In this document: positions 6,860 through 10,802 of the stretch, piece by piece | Layout of the letters: each line of letters begins with the position of its first letter | Numbering within the stretch: the stretch's first letter is position 1 | Source of the DNA: Bacteroidales bacterium | Lineage (GTDB): Bacteria; Bacteroidota; Bacteroidia; Bacteroidales; Dysgonomonadaceae | Reading direction: 5' to 3' | NCBI GenBank assembly: GCA_012728155.1 | Contig: JAAYFR010000066.1 | Span: forward strand, 1-10,802 | Length of the DNA: 10,802 nt | The notes under the pieces: generated by a model | The model's database searches: none | Told to the model about the DNA's origin: nothing | The model's input: the letters and a program-made list of their open reading frames with translations, nothing else | Position numbers and translations under genes: made by a program

Positions 6860-7431
6860 GCCAGAGCAGCTGCTTCTTCCCTCATCATCCGCCTCCATTT
6901 GAAATAACCGAATACCGAGATCACTGAGTATATCGCGAAAAGGATAGAGGTGGGGTAGAGTCCTTTCCATACATACAATCCGCAGGAAACTATATTGACG
7001 AAAAACCAGAGCCACCATTGTTCCACATATTTATGGGCAAGCAGCCACATGCCGAGGATGCTGAGCGCAGTGGTAAAACTGTCTCCATAGGGTACGGGGC
7101 TGTCGGTGAAGCGTATCAGGATGAAAGCCATGACCGCAAAAAGGAGTGTGCCTATCGCCGAAAGTGGGAGGATATAGCGCCGGGGTGTATGGCTGATCTT
7201 CAAATCCGAATCTTCCGACCGGGTTTTTGTCCATCGTATCCAGCCATAGATACTGGCGAAGAAGTAATAGATATTGATTCCCATGTCGGCATAGAATTTA
7301 CTTTGGAGAAAAATCCACACATAAAAAATGGGCATCAATACGCCAACCGGCCACAGCCATTTACTGGCCTTGTATTCCAGATAGAGATAGAGCAGTCCGA
7401 TAACGGCACCGATCATTTCAATGGTCTGCAT
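6856..7431 (-). CDS. pnuT: PnuC-family permease, predicted thiamine transporter PnuT
   Basis: Small inner-membrane permease of 191 aa with about seven hydrophobic segments, starting around residues 5-20, 28-43, 50-66, 86-106, 120-134, 139-156 and 160-177. The YGWIRW (62-67) and EQWWLWFFVNIVS (137-149) segments are typical of the PnuC family. PnuC proteins carry nicotinamide riboside, but close relatives (PnuT) carry thiamine. The thiamine assignment rests on context: the start is 4 nt after the receptor stop, in an operon headed by a TPP riboswitch, as in thiamine uptake loci of other Bacteroidetes. PnuC-type carriers facilitate diffusion, with trapping by phosphorylation, which fits the kinase at the left edge. 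The stop overlaps the lplA stop in a shared TTAA, leaving no room for a terminator between them. Confidence 0.9.
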   Translation of the reverse strand: MQTIEMIGAVIGLLYLYLEYKASKWLWPVGVLMPIFYVWIFLQSKFYADMGINIYYFFASIYGWIRWTKTRSEDSDLKISHTPRRYILPLSAIGTLLFAVMAFILIRFTDSPVPYGDSFTTALSILGMWLLAHKYVEQWWLWFFVNIVSCGLYVWKGLYPTSILFAIYSVISVFGYFKWRRMMREEAAALA

Positions 7432-7435
7432 TTTT

Positions 7436-9670
7436 TTAAAAATTGAGTGTTAGCCTTGCCATATAGTTCCGTGGTGCTTGCGGATAATAGGCGACTCCTG
7501 TATAGCTGCTCCCATCTTCATATGCCTCTGTATATGCCCATCCGTTTGCTTCATATTTTCTGTTGAATAAGTTATTCACAAAAAACTGAAGGTTGAAAGT
7601 GCCTACTGTCACCGGTTTAAAGGTATAACCTGCGGAGAAATTAGCCACAAGATAGCCATCGAGTGATTTCTCGTCATTCGATGTGTTGTCGAGATATTGT
7701 TTACTTACATATTTCCCCATCAGGTTTATATATAACTCCTGTACAGGCTGCCAGGTAACTCCTGCTGCACTCACTACGCTGGGAGAGAAGGCGATATTGG
7801 TTGAACCAAAATCCTGAGAAATCTGGCTTTTCCTTTTGTAATTTTTGGGATTATCATACAGATCGAAATAGGCTGTATAGCGATTGATCTTGTTACGGCT
7901 AAGGGTAGCATTGGCATCCAAAACAAATTTGTTGTTGCAAAACGGAATGGATGCTTCCAGTTCAATGCCGGTTCGATAGCTGTTTTTTACGTTTTCCATC
8001 AGTTTATATCCTATATCATTGAGTTTTCCGGTTTGTACCATCTGGTTATGATAATCCATATAATAAAAATTCGCCCCTAATCGTATGCCATCCGATCCTT
8101 GGTAGCGATACCCCAATTCATAGTCGATCATCCGTTCGGGTTTGATGGGATTGGTGGCTCCACCCTTTATCCCGTCTTTCAGGTCGCTCCGGAGTGGCTC
8201 CCGTTGCCCTACTGCAGCAGATACATAGAGTCTGTTTCGATCGTCCACCCGGAATGAAATCCCCGCTTTTGGGTTTACGAAATTGTAATTGAATTTCCCT
8301 GCCAGATCCATCCGGTCATCATCGATACCGCTAAAGTGATAGGTGATATGACGGTATTGTATATCGCCGAAAAACGACAGTTTTTCGTTCAATTGATATT
8401 CTGCCTTGGTGAAGAAGTTTACCTCTGTTTTTTTACCCATATTACGGTACCATTCGTAATTTTCGGGGATCTCTTTTGTGTGCTTTATCCAGGGGAGTCT
8501 ACCATAATGATCACCATCATAAAAACTGTACATTCCGCCGAAAGTAAGCTCTAAAGCATTCTTTTTATAATTGAAGTGTAGGTTTGCCACGTAGAAATCA
8601 TTTTTCATCAATTTCTGACGCACAAAATCGGTACGGCTATAGGTGCTGTCCCCAATTGTCTGGGGCTCTAATCCGAAATCGGAGTATTTTCGGTTGTAGC
8701 GATAATTTTCGTAGTATCCATAACCATGATTATAGCTGATCCCCGCATTCAGGGTGAGATTCCGGTTCAGCTCCCTTGCAAGGGTCAGTTGCACGATATC
8801 GGAATAGTAGTTATCGGTTTCGTTGTCATAGTAAAGCCGGTTACCTGCATTGTCATAATATTCGCCTGAGAGATTGTAGCGACGGCCATACTCTTCGTCC
8901 TCCATCTGATCTTTGGTGACCCCTTCCCAAGTGATGCCGGTATGCTGAATCCCCTTCATATAGATCAGGCGGAGCAGTTGCCTGTCAGTATAGTGGGATA
9001 ACGCTGTATAAAAGTGGGTGTGATCGACTTTCCCATTTCTGATATAACCCTCTCCCAGAACACGGGAGAAACTGGTGTCGAACGATAGGCCATTTTTCAT
9101 TATCCCTGTTCCTGCACCAATATTGGATAAAAAAGTGCCATAGCTTCCTACTGCCGTGGATGCTTCGCCATAGGCTCCCGATCGGGCTCCGGTGGTTTGT
9201 AGAGAAATAGTGGCTCCGAAGGCGGCCGATCCGTTGGTGGAGGTTCCTACGCCCCGTTGTATCTGGATATTTTGTAATGAGTTGGAGAGATCGGGAAGAT
9301 TTACCCAAAACATCTCCTGACTTTCGGGATTATTCAGCGGCATCCCGTTGAGTGTCACATTGATCCGGGTAGCATCGGTCCCCCTGATCCTTAATGCCGT
9401 ATTGCCCACACCCAATCCATCTTCTGTAAAAGAGACAATCGATGGAGATGTGTGTAGAATGGCCGGGATGTTTCGCGCGGCATTTTGTCTTTTTATATCT
9501 GAAGAAGAGATATTGGAATAGGCTACCGGTGTGTTTTTCCCGGCGCGAGTAGAAGAAACAACCACCTCTTCCAGTTGAATTTGCGTAAGAGTGTCAGATG
9601 GCACCTCATGTGCCCTTACTTGATAACCGAATGCCAGCAGGATTGCCGGCAATAAAAAAACCTTTTTCAT
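7436..9670 (-). CDS. TonB-dependent outer-membrane receptor, predicted thiamine uptake
   Basis: Energised outer-membrane importer, 744 aa. Residues 1-20 form a signal peptide (Lys-Lys, hydrophobic core, VRA before the likely cleavage). A TonB-box-like stretch LEEVVVSSTRA follows (33-43), then the plug domain (about 45-157) with LRIRGTDATRINVTLNGMPLN and IQIQRGVGTSTNGSAAFGA, then a 22-strand-type beta barrel rich in aromatic residues, ending in the terminal Phe typical of outer-membrane barrels. There is no N-terminal carboxypeptidase-like regulatory domain and no SusD neighbour, so it is not a SusC-type glycan receptor. The substrate is inferred from the TPP riboswitch in its leader and the PnuT gene 4 nt downstream: thiamine or its phosphates. 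The length is ordinary and the frame intact. Confidence 0.93.
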   Translation of the reverse strand: MKKVFLLPAILLAFGYQVRAHEVPSDTLTQIQLEEVVVSSTRAGKNTPVAYSNISSSDIKRQNAARNIPAILHTSPSIVSFTEDGLGVGNTALRIRGTDATRINVTLNGMPLNNPESQEMFWVNLPDLSNSLQNIQIQRGVGTSTNGSAAFGATISLQTTGARSGAYGEASTAVGSYGTFLSNIGAGTGIMKNGLSFDTSFSRVLGEGYIRNGKVDHTHFYTALSHYTDRQLLRLIYMKGIQHTGITWEGVTKDQMEDEEYGRRYNLSGEYYDNAGNRLYYDNETDNYYSDIVQLTLARELNRNLTLNAGISYNHGYGYYENYRYNRKYSDFGLEPQTIGDSTYSRTDFVRQKLMKNDFYVANLHFNYKKNALELTFGGMYSFYDGDHYGRLPWIKHTKEIPENYEWYRNMGKKTEVNFFTKAEYQLNEKLSFFGDIQYRHITYHFSGIDDDRMDLAGKFNYNFVNPKAGISFRVDDRNRLYVSAAVGQREPLRSDLKDGIKGGATNPIKPERMIDYELGYRYQGSDGIRLGANFYYMDYHNQMVQTGKLNDIGYKLMENVKNSYRTGIELEASIPFCNNKFVLDANATLSRNKINRYTAYFDLYDNPKNYKRKSQISQDFGSTNIAFSPSVVSAAGVTWQPVQELYINLMGKYVSKQYLDNTSNDEKSLDGYLVANFSAGYTFKPVTVGTFNLQFFVNNLFNRKYEANGWAYTEAYEDGSSYTGVAYYPQAPRNYMARLTLNF

Positions 9671-9687
9671 TTACATACAATTTTTAA

Positions 9688-9718
9688 GATGGCCACAAAG
9701 CAACTTGTTTGGCACATC
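9688..9718 (-). promoter_or_regulatory. candidate hairpin in the receptor leader near the start codon
   Basis: GATGGCCA (9688-9695) can pair with TGGCACATC (9710-9718) with one bulged base, placing a stem-loop about 18 nt upstream of the receptor ATG. It could influence translation of the receptor, but it is imperfect and may be incidental. Confidence 0.25.
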
Positions 9719-9730
9719 GTTTTGTGAAAT

Positions 9731-9790
9731 AAAAAAGGGGATTGATGAAGATATATACCAGAAAACCACGAAATGTGGATCTTTTTTCCC
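9731..9790 (-). terminator. candidate expression platform (terminator) of the TPP riboswitch
   Basis: In mRNA sense, the end of the aptamer (GGGA, 9790-9787), AAGAT (9783-9779) and CCAC (9778-9775) can pair with GTGG (9769-9766), ATCTT (9752-9748) and TCCC (9741-9738), followed at once by C and six T (9737-9731). That is a nested, interrupted stem ending in a U-run, as expected for an intrinsic terminator sharing bases with the aptamer. The helices are short, so this is a hypothesis. Confidence 0.35.
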
Positions 9791-9860
9791 TACGCCGGCA
9801 TTATCCGGATCAGGTGATTTGGGTATGATCTCAGCCCGTCTGCTTGGGCACCCCCTGTTG
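9787..9860 (-). promoter_or_regulatory. TPP riboswitch (THI element) upstream of the thiamine receptor operon
   Basis: Read on the minus strand, the leader carries the conserved TPP aptamer core in order: GGGGTGCCC, GGGCTGAGATCATACCC, ACCTGATCCGGATAATGCC and GGCGTAGGGA. These cover the pyrimidine-sensing CUGAGA and pyrophosphate-sensing arms with no missing part. TPP binding normally lowers expression, so the receptor and permease should be made when thiamine is scarce. The closing helix P1 looks weak: the bases just before GGGGTGC (ATTCAACAG) do not pair well with the AAAAAAG after the aptamer, although TTTTCTC slightly upstream can pair with GGGAAAA. About 115 nt separate the aptamer from the receptor ATG. 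Confidence 0.96.
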
Positions 9861-9870
9861 AATGAGAAAA

Positions 9871-9878
9871 CAAAGATA
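9871..9878 (-). promoter_or_regulatory. -7 promoter element of the riboswitch-receptor-permease transcript
   Basis: On the minus strand this reads TATCTTTG, a full TAnnTTTG match, ending about 11 bases before the start of the aptamer. Transcription would begin near 9865, placing the riboswitch at the extreme 5' end of the mRNA. No strong -33 TTTG is seen (TTCG about 20 bases upstream is the closest). Confidence 0.65.
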
Positions 9879-9965
9879 GTGCATTTTTGTTCAGCGAAGG
9901 TTATTCTCCCCGTTTTTTAACATTCGGGCGATCGTCTGATGAAAAATAAATGGCTGAATAGATAT

Positions 9966-9973
9966 TATCTTTG
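9966..9973 (+). promoter_or_regulatory. -7 promoter element of the RelA/SpoT gene
   Basis: TATCTTTG matches TAnnTTTG exactly and lies 50 bases before the ATG at 10024, giving a leader of roughly 45 nt. It is identical to the divergent riboswitch promoter 90 bp away. A -33 element is not clear. Confidence 0.5.
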
Positions 9974-10023
9974 GATTTATTTGTAATTTCGTTCGTTAAA
10001 TAGAAAAGTGTCAAGCAGGTTGT

Positions 10024-10802
10024 ATGAATGATGAAGAAAAATTGATAGCGGAAGATCAGATGATCGAGAATGAGTTTCAGGCCCTTTTGAATGATTATCT
10101 GAACTCAAATCACCGTCGGAAGGTGGATATCATTACCAAAGCATATAATATGGCAAAGGAGGCGCATAAAGGTGCCCGCCGTCGCTCTGGTGAACCCTAT
10201 ATCATGCATCCGCTGGCAGTAGCCCGTATTGTATCGAAAGAGATGGGGCTGGGTTCCACCTCTATCTCCGCTTCGTTATTACACGATGTGGTGGAAGATA
10301 CCGACTATACTGTGGAGGATATCCGCGCACTGTTTGGAGACAAGATAGCACAAATTGTGGATGGCCTCACAAAGATATCGCATGGCATGTTTGGCGAAAA
10401 TGTATCGGCGCAGGCTGAGAATTTCAGGAAACTATTGCTGACCATGTCGGATGACATTCGTGTGATCCTTATCAAGATTGCCGACCGTTTACACAATATG
10501 CGCACTCTCTCCTCGATGGCGCCTGCCAAACAGTATAAAATCACGGGGGAGACATTGTATATCTATGCCCCGTTGGCACATCGCCTGGGGCTTTTTGCCA
10601 TTAAAACGGAGTTGGAAGAGCTTTGTTTCAAGTATGAGCATCCCGAGGTGTATGCCGACCTGACTGCTAAGATCAGGGAGTCTGCTCCCGAGCGAAACAA
10701 GATCTATGAGAATTTTGCTGTACCGGTGATACCGGCACTCGATAAGATGGGCATCACCTATGAGATGCGCGCGCGGGTGAAGTCGGTCTACTCCATCTGG
10801 AA
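10024..10802 (+). CDS. RelA/SpoT homologue, (p)ppGpp hydrolase and synthetase, N-terminal part (runs off the right edge)
   Basis: Makes and degrades the stringent-response alarmone (p)ppGpp. The frame is open for 259 codons to the window end. The HD hydrolase domain (about residues 35-195) is intact: His62 in MHPLAVA, His87-Asp88 in LLHDVVEDT and Asp154 in IADRLHNMRT, matching the metal-binding residues of bifunctional Rel enzymes, so hydrolase activity is expected. The synthetase domain is just beginning at the edge (RVKSVYSIW, 251-259). Bifunctional members are usually about 720-750 aa, so two thirds are missing. The ATG at 10024 is chosen because the frame then gives a short acidic N-terminus typical of the family, with a promoter element 50 bp upstream. 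It is divergent from the thiamine operon and probably unrelated to it. Bacteroidetes often carry two such genes; which one this is cannot be told here. Confidence 0.94.
   Translation, partial: MNDEEKLIAEDQMIENEFQALLNDYLNSNHRRKVDIITKAYNMAKEAHKGARRRSGEPYIMHPLAVARIVSKEMGLGSTSISASLLHDVVEDTDYTVEDIRALFGDKIAQIVDGLTKISHGMFGENVSAQAENFRKLLLTMSDDIRVILIKIADRLHNMRTLSSMAPAKQYKITGETLYIYAPLAHRLGLFAIKTELEELCFKYEHPEVYADLTAKIRESAPERNKIYENFAVPVIPALDKMGITYEMRARVKSVYSIW

Noticed and set aside
7018..7446. 142-codon plus-strand open frame opposite the permease
   Set aside because: It is the antisense of a well-supported PnuC-family membrane protein and shows no family features of its own.
9705..9920. 71-codon plus-strand open frame across the riboswitch
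   Set aside because: It is the reverse complement of a canonical TPP aptamer and its leader, so the sequence constraint is that of the RNA.

Overview
The window looks like chromosomal DNA from an anaerobic Bacteroidota, most likely order Bacteroidales. The evidence is the TAnnTTTG -7 promoter elements, start sites with little Shine-Dalgarno sequence, a TonB-dependent outer-membrane receptor, and a thiamine-uptake locus of the type known in this phylum (TPP riboswitch, receptor, PnuC-family permease, and in many relatives thiamine pyrophosphokinase). Family or genus cannot be fixed from the sequence alone.

Layout. At the left edge is the N-terminal part of thiamine pyrophosphokinase on the minus strand (1-379). 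Divergent from it, on the plus strand, is a compact four-gene 2-oxoacid dehydrogenase operon: E1 alpha (676-1692), E1 beta (1754-2755), E2 (2767-3879) and E3 (3892-5601). A 230-bp gap containing a roughly 160-bp imperfect foldback element (5622-5782) follows, then a lipoate-protein ligase (start preferred at 5864, end 6859). The ligase is convergent with a minus-strand thiamine-uptake operon, PnuC/PnuT-type permease (7431-6856) and TonB-dependent receptor (9670-7436), which is preceded by a clear TPP riboswitch (about 9860-9787). At the right edge a RelA/SpoT-type (p)ppGpp hydrolase/synthetase begins on the plus strand (10024 to the window end).

How it fits together. Almost everything here concerns one enzyme complex and its cofactors. 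The E1 subunits need thiamine diphosphate, which the flanking genes import (receptor, permease) and activate (pyrophosphokinase). The ligase can supply the lipoyl group needed by the complex. The thiamine genes look like a split receptor-permease-kinase locus with the dehydrogenase and ligase genes lying between them on the opposite strand.

The most unusual point is the architecture of the complex. The E2 protein has no lipoyl domain; instead it begins with two tandem peripheral subunit-binding domains. The only lipoyl domain encoded in the operon is fused to the N-terminus of E3 (lipoyl-lysine K43). The swinging arm therefore appears to be carried by E3 and docked onto E2. Whether the substrate is pyruvate or acetoin cannot be decided from sequence; E1 alpha has acetoin-dehydrogenase-like features.
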